NCBI RefSeq assembly: GCF_026000575.1
Contig: NZ_AP026910.1
Coordinates: 930,001 to 994,000, forward strand
DNA: 64,000 bases
From: Rhodoluna sp. KAS3
GTDB lineage: Bacteria; Actinomycetota; Actinomycetes; Actinomycetales; Microbacteriaceae
Reading direction: 5' to 3'
Shown here one piece after another: positions 15,730 to 24,464 of this stretch. The notes beneath the pieces were generated by a model that was not told the DNA's origin, searched no databases, and saw only the letters and a list, made by a program, of their open reading frames with translations. A program made the translations under genes and the position numbers. Numbering within the stretch: position 1 is the first letter of the stretch; each line of letters starts with the position of its first letter.

Positions 15730-15763
15730 AGAAAATCCTCGACTGTAAAATCGAGGATTTTCT
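15730..15763. terminator. Perfect-stem bidirectional terminator after the micropeptide
   Basis: AGAAAATCCTCGA (15730-15742) and TCGAGGATTTTCT (15751-15763) form a perfect 13-bp stem with an eight-base loop. AT-rich outer arms supply the U-run in both directions. It serves the micropeptide on the plus strand and the DUF1761 unit on the minus strand. Confidence 0.85.
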
Positions 15764-15795
15764 GCTATCCGGCCTAAAAGACCTTGAATTGGACC

Positions 15796-16221
15796 CTAGA
15801 GCCAGGCGCCGATGATTAGGCCCATAACCGCGAGTGAAACGATGTCTTGGCCGACCTCAATGATCCAGACACCAAAACCGTGGCGGGCAAACAGTCGGTG
15901 TGAAAGAGATGATGCCGCGGCAATACCGGCACCCAAGAGAGCACCCGCAGCCAGACCCTGCCAAGCACCAAAGCTTGGGTCAGCCAAACTTCCAACCTCG
16001 ATGACAATTGCCACAGTTGCAGCCTGCGCGATGGTTGCCAAGTACGTCGAACCAAACAAGACAGCCACGCTGGTGCCACCCGGATCAGTTGTAGGCTCGT
16101 TGCCGTTTAGCTTCCACCAAATTGGATAAAAAGTCTTTGGGCCAAACCAAACACCGCCGACAACAAAACCGGCGATTGAAGCGACCAATACGGCCAACCA
16201 GTTAATCTGTGAAAAATCCAT
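15796..16221 (-). CDS. DUF1761-family membrane protein
   Basis: The 141-residue protein has four predicted membrane helices: residues 8-26, 50-75, 85-105 and 120-140. The opening NWLAVLVASIAGFVVGGVWFGP with the following FYPIWWKLNG is the DUF1761 pattern, a family without known function. It begins directly after the stop of the DUF1801 gene (coordinates abut at 16221/16222), so the two are coupled. The terminator at 15730-15763 ends the unit. Confidence 0.75.
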   Translation of the reverse strand: MDFSQINWLAVLVASIAGFVVGGVWFGPKTFYPIWWKLNGNEPTTDPGGTSVAVLFGSTYLATIAQAATVAIVIEVGSLADPSFGAWQGLAAGALLGAGIAAASSLSHRLFARHGFGVWIIEVGQDIVSLAVMGLIIGAWL

Positions 16222-16590
16222 CTATTTCTTCTTTCTGTGACCGTAGCCTTCTGCGCTTTCAACCTTACGAGCTGCAATCAACAGGGCGATTAATTCGGGT
16301 GTAAGTTTTTGAGTTTCTTTGACATGCAGAGAACCGCTGGTCTTATTGAAATCCCGAAGCTCATCGCTAAGCGTTACTAGGGTTTGCCCGCTGAACGGAA
16401 AATATGCGCAGTGATTCTTGTAGGCAGCGAAGCCGCCGATAGCTTGGCCGTCGACTTTGAAGCAGGGCACCCCGTAGTAAATGACCTGTTCAGAATCAGG
16501 CTCAATTTTTAGCATTTCAGCCTGCCACTCCAGCAACATATCTTGCTGCCAGCCAGCAACGGTAGCTAGGTACTCATCAATCGCGTTCAT
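16222..16590 (-). CDS. DUF1801 (YdhG-like) domain protein
   Basis: The 122-residue soluble protein matches the DUF1801 fold: MNAIDEYLATVAGWQQDML, then VIYYGVPCFKVDGQAIGGFAAYKNHCAYFPF and a C-terminal helix with a basic tail. Family members are small alpha/beta proteins related to frataxin-like folds with unclear roles. ATG 16590 is preferred over the 21-codon N-terminal extension because the family begins there and a G-rich site (GGTGG) lies just upstream. It sits between the desaturase and the DUF1761 gene, all on the minus strand. Confidence 0.75.
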   Translation of the reverse strand: MNAIDEYLATVAGWQQDMLLEWQAEMLKIEPDSEQVIYYGVPCFKVDGQAIGGFAAYKNHCAYFPFSGQTLVTLSDELRDFNKTSGSLHVKETQKLTPELIALLIAARKVESAEGYGHRKKK

Positions 16591-16612
16591 GCCACCAATT
16601 ATGGCCGCGCAA

Positions 16613-17701
16613 TTAACTGCGTGGGCGCAGGGTTGCAACCATAGGACACACAAACGGGTCGGCGTTGTTGCTCAGGCCAACCTTGCTTAGGTAGTCAATG
16701 ATCACTTTGTAGCTGGCCATCAAGTTCATTTCGACCAGGGTTACACCCTTTTCTTCGCAGAACTTTTTGACGATGACGTTTGCCTTAATCAAGTTAGGTC
16801 GAGGCATAGACGGGAATAGGTGATGCTCAACTTGGTAGTTCAGGCCACCCATTAGGTTGTCTTTCAACCAACTGCCCTTGATGTTGCGACTGGTCAAAAC
16901 CTGACGCTCAAAAAAGTCAATCTTGGAGTCCTTTGGCACCAGCGGCATGCCCTTGTGGTTCGGTGCAAAAGCAGCACCCATAAAGAAGCCAAAAACCATC
17001 ATCATGAAGACCCAAAGGGCAATCGCCCAGAGCCAGCCAAACATCCAGGTCATCAGCAGGTAAGGAGAGGTCTGACGAACAATCATCAGCGAAAATTCGA
17101 GAAGTCTTGTGCCGATTGGGCGGTCTTTGCGGCGAAGGTTTGCGATGCTGTCTAACAGCAGGTCAAAACCGGTTAGCAGCAACAAAAACGGAAAGAAGTA
17201 GCCCTGTCGTTCGCCGATCCAGCGCTCAATGCCGCGCTTTTGATCGCGTGATTCTGGTGTAAAACTCAGGATTCGAATTGCGATATCCGGGTCTTGACCA
17301 ATTTGGTTTGGGTGCTGGTGGTGCTTATTGTGCTTGCGCAACCAGAAACCGTAGCTAAGACCAGCAAATAGATTGGCTAGAACCAACCCAAGAGCATCGT
17401 TAGCTTTGTTGTTTTGAAAAATCTGACGGTGAGCTGCCTCGTGCGCGATGAAGCCATACTGAGCGCTCATGATTCCCAAAAGCCCCGCAATGCCAAAAGC
17501 CGCAAAGATCCAAGCCCAATGGGTTTGAACTGCTCCCCCGATAAAACCGCCGGCAACCCAAAGGCCAGTGGCAATTGCCGAAATTACAGATAAACGGATG
17601 ATGTAGAAACTTGGCTTCTTCTTTAGCAATCCCGCCGACTTAACCAAGTTAAGGACTTCGTGAAAATTAGTTGCCGCTCTAGTTGCGGTCGCGACGGTCA
17701 T
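16613..17701 (-). CDS. Membrane fatty acid desaturase (acyl-CoA/acyl-lipid type)
   Basis: This is an integral-membrane di-iron desaturase that introduces double bonds into acyl chains. Three histidine boxes are visible: HEAAH (87-91), HNKHH (124-128) and QVEHHLF near residue 310. Four to six hydrophobic segments flank them (about 35-80, 105-120, 170-190, 210-245). The QVEHH third box is typical of front-end or linoleoyl-type desaturases as well as actinobacterial DesA3-like enzymes, so regiospecificity is open. Its length (362) is normal. Membrane-fluidity adjustment in a cold-water organism would fit. Confidence 0.88.
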   Translation of the reverse strand: MTVATATRAATNFHEVLNLVKSAGLLKKKPSFYIIRLSVISAIATGLWVAGGFIGGAVQTHWAWIFAAFGIAGLLGIMSAQYGFIAHEAAHRQIFQNNKANDALGLVLANLFAGLSYGFWLRKHNKHHQHPNQIGQDPDIAIRILSFTPESRDQKRGIERWIGERQGYFFPFLLLLTGFDLLLDSIANLRRKDRPIGTRLLEFSLMIVRQTSPYLLMTWMFGWLWAIALWVFMMMVFGFFMGAAFAPNHKGMPLVPKDSKIDFFERQVLTSRNIKGSWLKDNLMGGLNYQVEHHLFPSMPRPNLIKANVIVKKFCEEKGVTLVEMNLMASYKVIIDYLSKVGLSNNADPFVCPMVATLRPRS

Positions 17702-17719
17702 AGACCGAGTCTAGGCGCT

Positions 17720-18196
17720 CTAACTGTTAATACCCTGAAGATACGCCTCGAGTGAATTGAAGTAGCTCTCCATGCCCTGACGAGTCAGTTCAACCTGCTC
17801 AGCTGGCATCTCGCCGAACTGCGAGAACCTAGCCCAGGTTCCTCCGTCACGCTCTTCGAAGTCAATTTCGATGCGGTGAGATGGGGTGTTCATGTCCTTC
17901 AACTCAAAATCGGCTGGATCCTGGCTGTAATGCATGGTGTGGACCAACTTTTTATTTGGAACCACACGCTGATATTCGCCCCAGAAATAGGCGTTGAAGC
18001 CGTGCGCAGAAACATCAACCCCGATAGCCCACAGGCCACCTTCACGTGTCTCTGATGAGGCAGAACCAGCAACAACCTTTAGCTCAGTTGGGCTGTACCA
18101 CTTTTCTAACTGTGCTGGTTCGGTCCAGGCCGCCCACATTTGCTCCATTGATACCGGGTACACCCGCTCAACTGAATACAGAAAAGATTGCTCCAT
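17720..18196 (-). CDS. SRPBCC/AHSA1-like domain protein
   Basis: The 158-residue product has the START-like fold of the AHSA1 group. It shows VERVYPVSMEQMWAAWTEPAQLEKWYSP at the N-terminus, central strands with GGLWAIGVDV, and the closing helix GMESYFNSLEAYLQG. Proteins of this type bind small hydrophobic ligands or act as co-chaperones; the ligand is unknown. ATG 18196 is used because AGGAG lies six bases upstream; GTG 18199 is adjacent. It lies between ychF and the desaturase on the same strand. Confidence 0.8.
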   Translation of the reverse strand: MEQSFLYSVERVYPVSMEQMWAAWTEPAQLEKWYSPTELKVVAGSASSETREGGLWAIGVDVSAHGFNAYFWGEYQRVVPNKKLVHTMHYSQDPADFELKDMNTPSHRIEIDFEERDGGTWARFSQFGEMPAEQVELTRQGMESYFNSLEAYLQGINS

Positions 18197-18225
18197 CACG
18201 GGCTCCTTTTACGCTTCTGAATGCA

Positions 18226-19299
18226 TTAAACGTTGAAACGGAATTCGACTACATCTCCATCTTTCATGATGTAGTCCTTTCCTTCCATACGAACCTTGCC
18301 AGCAGCCTTGGCATCTGCCATTGAACCTGCGGCCATTAGGTCCTCGTAAGACACAATTTCAGCCTTGATGAATCCACGCTGGAAATCCGTGTGAATTACA
18401 CCGGCAGCCTGCGGCGCGGTCCAACCCTTGCGAATAGTCCAGGCACGAGCTTCTTTAGGGCCCACAGTCAGGTAGGTCTGAAGACCAAGGGTGTCAAAAC
18501 CGATGCGAGCCAGCTGGTCTAGACCAGATTCATCCTGACCCAAAGAGGCTAGGAGCTCGTTGGCCTCTTCAACCGAGAGGTCGATAAGTTCAGACTCAAC
18601 CTTGGCATCGAGGAACACTGCCTCTGCCGGTGCAACCAAGTCGGCGAGCGCCTTCTTCTTGGCGGCGTCGGTCAAGATTCCCTCGTCTACGTTGAAGACG
18701 TAAATGATTGGCTTGGCGGTCAAAAGGCCTAGGTCTTTGATCGGGGTTAGGTCAACATCACTGGATGACAGCGGCTTACCTGCGTCGAGAACTGCCTTGG
18801 CCTCGTCAATTGCCTCTAGAGCGGCCGGCTCCATTTTCTTGCCCTTGACTTCTTTTTCAATTCTTGGGCGAGCCTTATCTAGGGTCTCCATGTCGGCCAA
18901 AATCAACTCGGTGTTGATGGTCTCAATGTCGCTGGCGGCGTCAACCTTGCCGTCCACGTGCACTACATCGCCGTCGACAAAACCACGAACCACCTGAGCA
19001 ATTGCGTCAGCCTCGCGGATGTTGGCTAGGAACTTGTTGCCCAGGCCTTCACCGACCGATGCGCCGCGAACGATGCCCGCAATGTCGACGAATGACACCG
19101 GCGCAGGCAGAATACGCTCTGAGCCATACATGTCAGCCAAGCCCTGAAGGCGAGGGTCTGGAAGGTTCACGACACCAACGTTTGGTTCGATAGTTGCAAA
19201 CGGATAGTTTGCCGCTAGAACGTTGTTTTTGGTGAGTGCATTAAAGAGGGTCGACTTGCCTACGTTAGGCAGTCCCACGATTCCGATTGTAAGAGCCAC
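18226..19299 (-). CDS. ychF: Ribosome-binding ATPase YchF
   Basis: YchF is an Obg-family P-loop ATPase that binds ribosomes and affects stress responses. The 357-residue protein has G1 GLPNVGKST near residue 9, G3 [10 protein letters not shown], and the altered G4 motif NVDE, which accounts for ATP rather than GTP preference. The C-terminal TGS domain ends [14 protein letters not shown] 19299 gives the usual family start ([13 protein letters not shown]); TTG 19308 is possible. No clear SD is present, so the transcript may be leaderless. It is divergent from the exonuclease gene. Confidence 0.94.
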   Translation of the reverse strand: MALTIGIVGLPNVGKSTLFNALTKNNVLAANYPFATIEPNVGVVNLPDPRLQGLADMYGSERILPAPVSFVDIAGIVRGASVGEGLGNKFLANIREADAIAQVVRGFVDGDVVHVDGKVDAASDIETINTELILADMETLDKARPRIEKEVKGKKMEPAALEAIDEAKAVLDAGKPLSSSDVDLTPIKDLGLLTAKPIIYVFNVDEGILTDAAKKKALADLVAPAEAVFLDAKVESELIDLSVEEANELLASLGQDESGLDQLARIGFDTLGLQTYLTVGPKEARAWTIRKGWTAPQAAGVIHTDFQRGFIKAEIVSYEDLMAAGSMADAKAAGKVRMEGKDYIMKDGDVVEFRFNV

Positions 19300-19347
19300 G
19301 AGGGTCAAGTCTACTTTGCTGTTGGCGCCTACTGGCAGACTTAGCTT

Positions 19348-19911
19348 GTGCCTCTTAACTTCACTGCCATAGATTTCGAAACCGCGAACGGATCGCCGGC
19401 TAGCCCCTGCGCAGTTGGGTTGGTGAAGGTACGCGACGGAAAAATCGCAGACACGCTGGCATTTCTAATCCAACCCCCATCGCCAAACGATTGGTTCCAT
19501 GAGGGCAACATCCGTATTCATGGAATTAGACCGAGTGATGTTGACGGCGCTGCGACTGCTGCCGAGGCCCTGCAAATAATGCAGTCCTTCATCGGTGACG
19601 ACACACTGATTGCCCACAACGCACCGTTTGACATGGGGGTTTTGCGGGCTACTGCAGCGTTAGTTCAGCACGAGCTGCCAAAGCTTCAGTACAGCTGCTC
19701 ATTGGCGATTTCAAGAAAAACCTACAACCTTGAGTCCTACCGATTGAACGCCGTGGCTTACGCAATTGGCCATGAAGAGTTCAACCACCACGACGCACTT
19801 GCCGACAGCGATGCCTGTGCTCGCATCATCATTCATGCTGCGGATCGTCACGGTGTCGATGACTTAGCCGAACTCCTCAGTGCCACCAAACAGGTTTTCA
19901 AAGACCTTTAG
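19348..19911 (+). CDS. DnaQ-like 3'-5' exonuclease (DEDDh family)
   Basis: The 187-residue protein is a stand-alone exonuclease domain. Motif ExoI is FTAIDFETANG (residues 5-15, Asp9 and Glu11). ExoII is IAHNAPFDMGVL, and ExoIII has the HHDALADSDACA pattern with His and Asp. It resembles the small Exonuclease X/DNA polymerase III epsilon-like enzymes rather than the full epsilon subunit. GTG 19348 starts it, with little SD evidence. It is followed by rmuC after 34 bases, and both products act on DNA ends. Confidence 0.85.
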   Translation: MPLNFTAIDFETANGSPASPCAVGLVKVRDGKIADTLAFLIQPPSPNDWFHEGNIRIHGIRPSDVDGAATAAEALQIMQSFIGDDTLIAHNAPFDMGVLRATAALVQHELPKLQYSCSLAISRKTYNLESYRLNAVAYAIGHEEFNHHDALADSDACARIIIHAADRHGVDDLAELLSATKQVFKDL

Positions 19912-19945
19912 GCAATTTGTCACCCCATGGTGAAATACTCGGGGC

Positions 19946-21148
19946 ATGGAATCTTATATTTTTCTCGCAATCGGTTTAGCCGCAGGTGTGCTCCTGGGCT
20001 GGTTCATAGCCAAGGCAAAAAAGCCTGCTGATGCGGACCAAACTCAGGATCTCCTGATTCAAATTGCGGGCCTCGAAGCCAGCTCGGCCGGACTAAAGGC
20101 ACAACTTGAACAAGCGGCAGCCGAAAAACGCGAACGCGATGAACGCGATCGAGAAGAAAACAAAATGCTTCAGGCCCTGGCTCCGGTGCGCGTTCACCTG
20201 GAGCAAATGCAGTCTGTGGTGACCCGTCTCGAAAAAGAGCGCACCGAACAGTTCGGAACAATTCAAGAGCAACTCAAGAACGCCATTGACTCTGATGAAG
20301 CACTGCGCAAGCAGACGCAGCAACTTTCTCAAGCCCTTTCCTCAAACAGCATTCGCGGAGTTTGGGGAGAGACCCAGCTGCGTAAGTTGGTTGAACTTGC
20401 CGGCCTAATCAAGCACGCCGACTTTGATGAACAAGCCAGTTTTAGCACCGATACCGGTTCTGGGCGCGCCGACATGATTATCAACCTGCCAGGCGGCAAG
20501 TCATTGGCGATTGACTCTAAAGTGCCTTTCAACTCTTACCAAGAGGCCTCAACCATTTCCGAACTTGCATCTGGCGAAGAGTTGGCCCGGCGTAAAAGAC
20601 TGATTGACGAACACGTCAAGGCGGTCAAAGGCCATATCGATGCCCTGGCGTCTAAGGGTTATTGGAGCGGGTTGAATGCCAGCCCAGATTTTGTGATTGC
20701 CTTCGTGCCTAGCGAGTCACTGCTATCGGCAGCACTGGATGCCGATCCGGCACTGCTCGAATACGCCTTTAAAAAGAATGTGGCCTTGGCATCACCAGTC
20801 AGCCTCTTTTCGGTCCTCAAGACCATCAACTACATCTGGCGTCAAAATGCAGACGAAACTTCTGTAAAAACCATGATCAAGCTGGGCAAAGAGCTTTACG
20901 AGAGGGTCGGCAAGCTTGCTGAACACGCTGAAAAACTTGGGCGGTCAATCACAGCCTCGGTGCGCGACTACAACGGCTTCATCTCTAGCCTCGAAACTCG
21001 AGTGCTGGTAACGGCCCGCAAGCTAAACGACCTAGACGAAACGCAACTTGGCACTAACGAGATTCCAAGCCCACCGGAGCTTGATGCCACACCGCACACT
21101 ATGAGCGCCAGTGAGTTGACCGAAAACCCAAACATCTCAGAACGGTAA
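19946..21148 (+). CDS. rmuC: DNA recombination protein RmuC
   Basis: RmuC limits recombination at inverted repeats and is linked to nuclease-type domains. The 400-residue protein has an N-terminal membrane helix (residues 3-22), a charged coiled coil (about 45-135), and the RmuC core beginning SIRGVWGETQLRKLVELAG. Motifs include ADMIINLPGGKSLAIDSKVPF and FVIAFVPSESLL. The C-terminal 40 residues are low complexity. It follows the exonuclease gene on the same strand. Confidence 0.9.
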   Translation: MESYIFLAIGLAAGVLLGWFIAKAKKPADADQTQDLLIQIAGLEASSAGLKAQLEQAAAEKRERDERDREENKMLQALAPVRVHLEQMQSVVTRLEKERTEQFGTIQEQLKNAIDSDEALRKQTQQLSQALSSNSIRGVWGETQLRKLVELAGLIKHADFDEQASFSTDTGSGRADMIINLPGGKSLAIDSKVPFNSYQEASTISELASGEELARRKRLIDEHVKAVKGHIDALASKGYWSGLNASPDFVIAFVPSESLLSAALDADPALLEYAFKKNVALASPVSLFSVLKTINYIWRQNADETSVKTMIKLGKELYERVGKLAEHAEKLGRSITASVRDYNGFISSLETRVLVTARKLNDLDETQLGTNEIPSPPELDATPHTMSASELTENPNISER

Positions 21149-21289
21149 CAAAGCGCCAGTTTTGTAATTCCAAATCAAAGTTGCTGGCTCAGGTTTCGGT
21201 ATACTTTTTCGAAGCGCTCGACAATGAAGTTTGCAGCCCGATAAAACGCTGAAATCGGCGATTCACCACGCAACTCCAAGGAGTACTTC
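21149..21289 (+). promoter_or_regulatory. Leader region of the pfkB-type kinase gene
   Basis: This 141-base gap contains a good extended -10 (CGGTATACT, hexamer 21200-21205) without a clear -35, followed by an 85-base leader. AAGGAG lies shortly before the ATG at 21290. I see no strong hairpin or known riboswitch pattern. Confidence 0.35.
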
Positions 21290-22309
21290 ATGTCTGACAT
21301 CAAATCACCCGTTGTCACGCTTACACCTGCGCCAACTTTGGACCGCACCTATTACGTTCACGACCTAGTCGAAGGTGGAGTTAACCGCGCCGACGGTGTT
21401 GTAGAAGAGCTTGCCGGTAAGGGCATCAATGTCACTAAGGGCTTGAACCTAGTCGGTATGGCTGCCCCTGGAGTTGTGCCAATCGGTAACTCAGACCCAA
21501 GCGTTCTTGCTCGCACCGGCCACACCGAGTCACTCGTTCCACTTTGGGTTGACGGCACACTACGAGTTTCGACCACCATGGTCATTAAAGACGGCGCAAC
21601 CACCAAGGTAAACGAGGCACCGCGCCCATTGAGCTCAGAAGACTGGAAGTCAGTCGTTGACCTAACCATCGAAACCGTCCGCAAGGCCGGCGCAAAGTGG
21701 CTAGTTATCGCTGGTGCCCTGCCAAATGACCTATCGACTGGAACCTACGTTGACCTGCAGCCTATTTTTGATGCAATGAAAACCATGGGCGTTCGAGTTG
21801 CACTAGACACCTCAGGCGAGCCGCTACAGACTTGGGCACGCAAGGGTGCTGCCAGCGTTATGAAGCCAAACGCAGAGGAGCTTGCTTCAGCTGTTGGCCG
21901 CTCACTTCACACCAACGGTGACGTGATCGACGCTGCTCGTGAACTTTGCGCAGCCGGAGTCGAGTGCGTTCTTGCCAGCCTTGGCCCAGACGGAATGATT
22001 GCTGTCACCAAGGACCACTCATGGGCTGCTCGCACTCCGCCAATCAAGGTCATCAACACAGTTGGTGCCGGCGATTCAACTCTTGCCGGTTTCTTGTCAG
22101 CCGTGGCCGAGTCAACTACAGCAGAAGCTGATGAGCGCTACGGTGTAGGTTTTGATGTACCAAAGGGTGTAACCACGGCGGTTCAGTGGGGTGCAGTTGC
22201 TGTTCAGCAGCCAACCTCTGGTCTCCAGAACCTAGATGGCATGCCTGAGGCATTCTTGACTGTTGAGCCAAACCGAGAAGAACCTCTCGGCGAGCCAGCA
22301 ATCATCTAG
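21290..22309 (+). CDS. 1-phosphofructokinase-type hexose phosphate kinase (PfkB family)
   Basis: The 339-residue PfkB protein opens with VVTLTPAPTLDRTYYV and has the first signature GKGINVTKGLNLVG, both marks of the 1-phosphofructokinase/tagatose-6-phosphate kinase branch. The catalytic motif NTVGAGDSTLAGFLSA is intact. It would make a fructose (or tagatose) bisphosphate feeding the aldolase 1 kb away. No PTS permease is nearby, so the source of its substrate is not shown. It converges on glpX and the two stops share the four bases CTAG (22306-22309). Confidence 0.8.
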   Translation: MSDIKSPVVTLTPAPTLDRTYYVHDLVEGGVNRADGVVEELAGKGINVTKGLNLVGMAAPGVVPIGNSDPSVLARTGHTESLVPLWVDGTLRVSTTMVIKDGATTKVNEAPRPLSSEDWKSVVDLTIETVRKAGAKWLVIAGALPNDLSTGTYVDLQPIFDAMKTMGVRVALDTSGEPLQTWARKGAASVMKPNAEELASAVGRSLHTNGDVIDAARELCAAGVECVLASLGPDGMIAVTKDHSWAARTPPIKVINTVGAGDSTLAGFLSAVAESTTAEADERYGVGFDVPKGVTTAVQWGAVAVQQPTSGLQNLDGMPEAFLTVEPNREEPLGEPAII

Positions 22310-23259
22310 TTCTTCGGAACCCTTACTTCGAGCACTCTGGCATCGCCCAACTGGCTGTCGAGCACAAAACTCTGAATCTCTAGAAACTCCTCGGTTTCGC
22401 GCACACCGCGGGCCAGCGGACCATCGGTGATTGCCGTGCAAACGAAAATGAACTGGTCACCCGAAACCAACTCATCCAGCTCAAATTTTCGTTCAAGGTC
22501 ATAATTAGCGCCTAAAGCCCGAGAGATTTCATCTGGAGTTTCCGGCGCAAATCGGGTTTGCATAAAACCGCCCAGAATCTGAACGGCACAGGCAGTGACC
22601 ACACCCTCGGGAGCCCCACCGATTCCTAGCAGGAGGTCAACTCCGCTGTCTGGAGTTGCCGCCGCCACAGCCATGGTGATGTCACCCTCATCAAACCTGA
22701 CCCAATGTGCCCCGGAGGCTTTTACCTCGGCGATTAGGTCGTAGTTTCGAGGTTTATTGATCACAGCCACCCGAATCTCAGAAACATCTTTGTTCAAGGC
22801 CGCCGCCAATCGGTTAATGTTCTCGGTAGCTGCAACATCTAGGTCCAGTACTCCCCTGGCAGCAGGTCCGCTAACAATTTTCTGCATGTAGTAAACCTCT
22901 GAAGAAGCCAGCATGGCACCGCGCTGAGCAGCAGCCATGACGGACACAGCACCGTCTAGTCCGCCAGCCGCCAGAGCAGTACCGTCAACCGGATCCACCG
23001 CGATGTCCCACTCGACAGGCTGCCCGCCACCGATGATCTCGCCGTTGAAAAGCATCGGGGCCTCGTCTTTCTCACCCTCACCGATAACGACCACGCCACC
23101 AAAGTTTGCCCCGCGAAGAGAGTCACGCATGGCATCAACCGCAGCACCGTCGACGGCATTCTTATCGCCCGAGCCAACCAAGTGCCAGCATTCGGCCGTG
23201 GCCGCGACTGTTGCCTTGAAGATATCGATAGTTGGACCGTTCGCATTGTGAAGACTCAT
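22306..23259 (-). CDS. glpX: Class II fructose-1,6-bisphosphatase
   Basis: GlpX dephosphorylates fructose-1,6-bisphosphate in gluconeogenesis. The 317-residue protein has the family's metal-binding segments GVVVIGEGEKDEAPML, IAVDPVDGTALAAGG and LLLGIGGAPEGVV. In many actinobacteria it is the only FBPase. It is divergent from the fructose-bisphosphate aldolase gene (97-base gap) and convergent with the pfkB-type kinase, with overlapping stops. Kinase, phosphatase and aldolase therefore cluster around one metabolite. Confidence 0.93.
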   Translation of the reverse strand: MSLHNANGPTIDIFKATVAATAECWHLVGSGDKNAVDGAAVDAMRDSLRGANFGGVVVIGEGEKDEAPMLFNGEIIGGGQPVEWDIAVDPVDGTALAAGGLDGAVSVMAAAQRGAMLASSEVYYMQKIVSGPAARGVLDLDVAATENINRLAAALNKDVSEIRVAVINKPRNYDLIAEVKASGAHWVRFDEGDITMAVAAATPDSGVDLLLGIGGAPEGVVTACAVQILGGFMQTRFAPETPDEISRALGANYDLERKFELDELVSGDQFIFVCTAITDGPLARGVRETEEFLEIQSFVLDSQLGDARVLEVRVPKN

Positions 23260-23355
23260 GGTGCCTTTCTTGAAGCGGACAAACCCGCATCCTTGCTAAC
23301 ATCTTATTAAGCCGCCGATGACGTCGTTTCCCACGTAGAACTTAGGAGTTCAGCA

Positions 23356-24381
23356 ATGCCAGTTGCATCACCAGACCAATACCTAGAAATGCTTGACCGC
23401 GCAAAAAACGGCGGCTTTGCTTACCCAGCAATCAACGTTTCAAGCTCACAGACTTTGAACGCGGCACTTGCCGGTTTGGCAGAAGCTGGCTCTGACGGCA
23501 TCATTCAGGTAACCACCGGTGGTGGCGACTACTGGTCTGGTCCGACCATTAAGAAAATGGCATCTGGCGCAGCAGCTATGGCTGCATTTGCTCGCGAAGC
23601 AGCAAAGAACTACGGCATCACCATCGCCCTGCACACCGACCACTGCGCCAAGCACCAGCTTGACGACTTTGTAATGCCTCTAATCGCAATTTCAGAGGAC
23701 CGCGTAAAGCACGGCCAGGACCCACTTTTCAACTCACACATGTGGGACGGTTCAGCAGTGCCAATGGCCGAGAACCTTGAGATTGCCAAGAAGATGCTTG
23801 CACTCACCAAGAACATCGGTGCTGTTCTAGAAATCGAAGTTGGCGTTGTTGGCGGCGAGGAAGACGGCGTTGAGGGCGGTATGGGTGAGCACCTTTACAC
23901 TACCCCTGAAGACGGTCTTGCAACTGCCGAGGCACTTGGTCTTGGCGAGAACGGCCGCTACATGGTCGCGCTAACCTTCGGAAACGTTCACGGTGTCTAC
24001 AAGCCAGGAAACGTAAAGCTTCGCCCAGAGTTGCTCGGTGAGATCCAGGCAGCAGTCGGCGCCAAGTACGGCAAGTTGATGCCGTTTGACCTTGTCTTCC
24101 ACGGTGGTTCAGGCTCAACCCCAGAGGAAATCGCAGAGGCAGTTTCACACGGTGTTATCAAGATGAACATCGACACCGACCTTCAGTACGCGTTCACCCG
24201 CCCAATTGCTGGTCACATGCTTTCTAACTACGATGGCGTGCTAAAGGTTGACGGCGAAGTCGGCAACAAGAAGCACTACGACCCACGCGCATGGGGCAAG
24301 TTGGCTGAAGCCGGCATGGCTTCTCGTGTTGTCGAGGCTGCAGCTGAACTTGGTTCAGCAGGTAAGTCAATGAGCCTCTAA
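23356..24381 (+). CDS. fbaA: Class II fructose-bisphosphate aldolase
   Basis: This zinc aldolase interconverts fructose-1,6-bisphosphate and triose phosphates. The 341-residue protein has ALHTDHCAKHQLDDF with zinc-ligand His and catalytic Asp, the Glu-rich VLEIEVGVVGGEEDGVEGG, the His of LTFGNVHGVYKPG, and FHGGSGSTPEEIAEAV. AGGAG lies upstream of the ATG. A strong terminator follows the stop. Strong codon bias (many GGC, AAG, CTT) suggests high expression. Confidence 0.95.
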   Translation: MPVASPDQYLEMLDRAKNGGFAYPAINVSSSQTLNAALAGLAEAGSDGIIQVTTGGGDYWSGPTIKKMASGAAAMAAFAREAAKNYGITIALHTDHCAKHQLDDFVMPLIAISEDRVKHGQDPLFNSHMWDGSAVPMAENLEIAKKMLALTKNIGAVLEIEVGVVGGEEDGVEGGMGEHLYTTPEDGLATAEALGLGENGRYMVALTFGNVHGVYKPGNVKLRPELLGEIQAAVGAKYGKLMPFDLVFHGGSGSTPEEIAEAVSHGVIKMNIDTDLQYAFTRPIAGHMLSNYDGVLKVDGEVGNKKHYDPRAWGKLAEAGMASRVVEAAAELGSAGKSMSL

Positions 24382-24394
24382 ATTTAGACTCAAT

Positions 24395-24429
24395 CAAAAG
24401 AGCCCGTCCAATTTGGACGGGCTCTTTTG
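24395..24429. terminator. Strong bidirectional terminator after fbaA
   Basis: CAAAAGAGCCCGTCCAA (24395-24411) pairs perfectly with TTGGACGGGCTCTTTTG (24413-24429). The stem has a GC-rich core and A/T arms. It separates fbaA from the convergent ispH. Confidence 0.9.
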
Positions 24430-24464
24430 TGTTTGCGCTCATTATTGGCGCAGAAAAACTGGGC

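Noticed and set aside
15558-15763. Micropeptide as a cysteine attenuator for a downstream gene
   Set aside because: The genes beyond the hairpin are on the opposite strand, and cysK-cysE lie upstream of it, so there is no target for classical attenuation in this arrangement.
21149-21289. Riboswitch or structured leader before the pfkB-type kinase
   Set aside because: I found no strong stem or known conserved core in the 141 bases, only a likely extended -10 and an SD.
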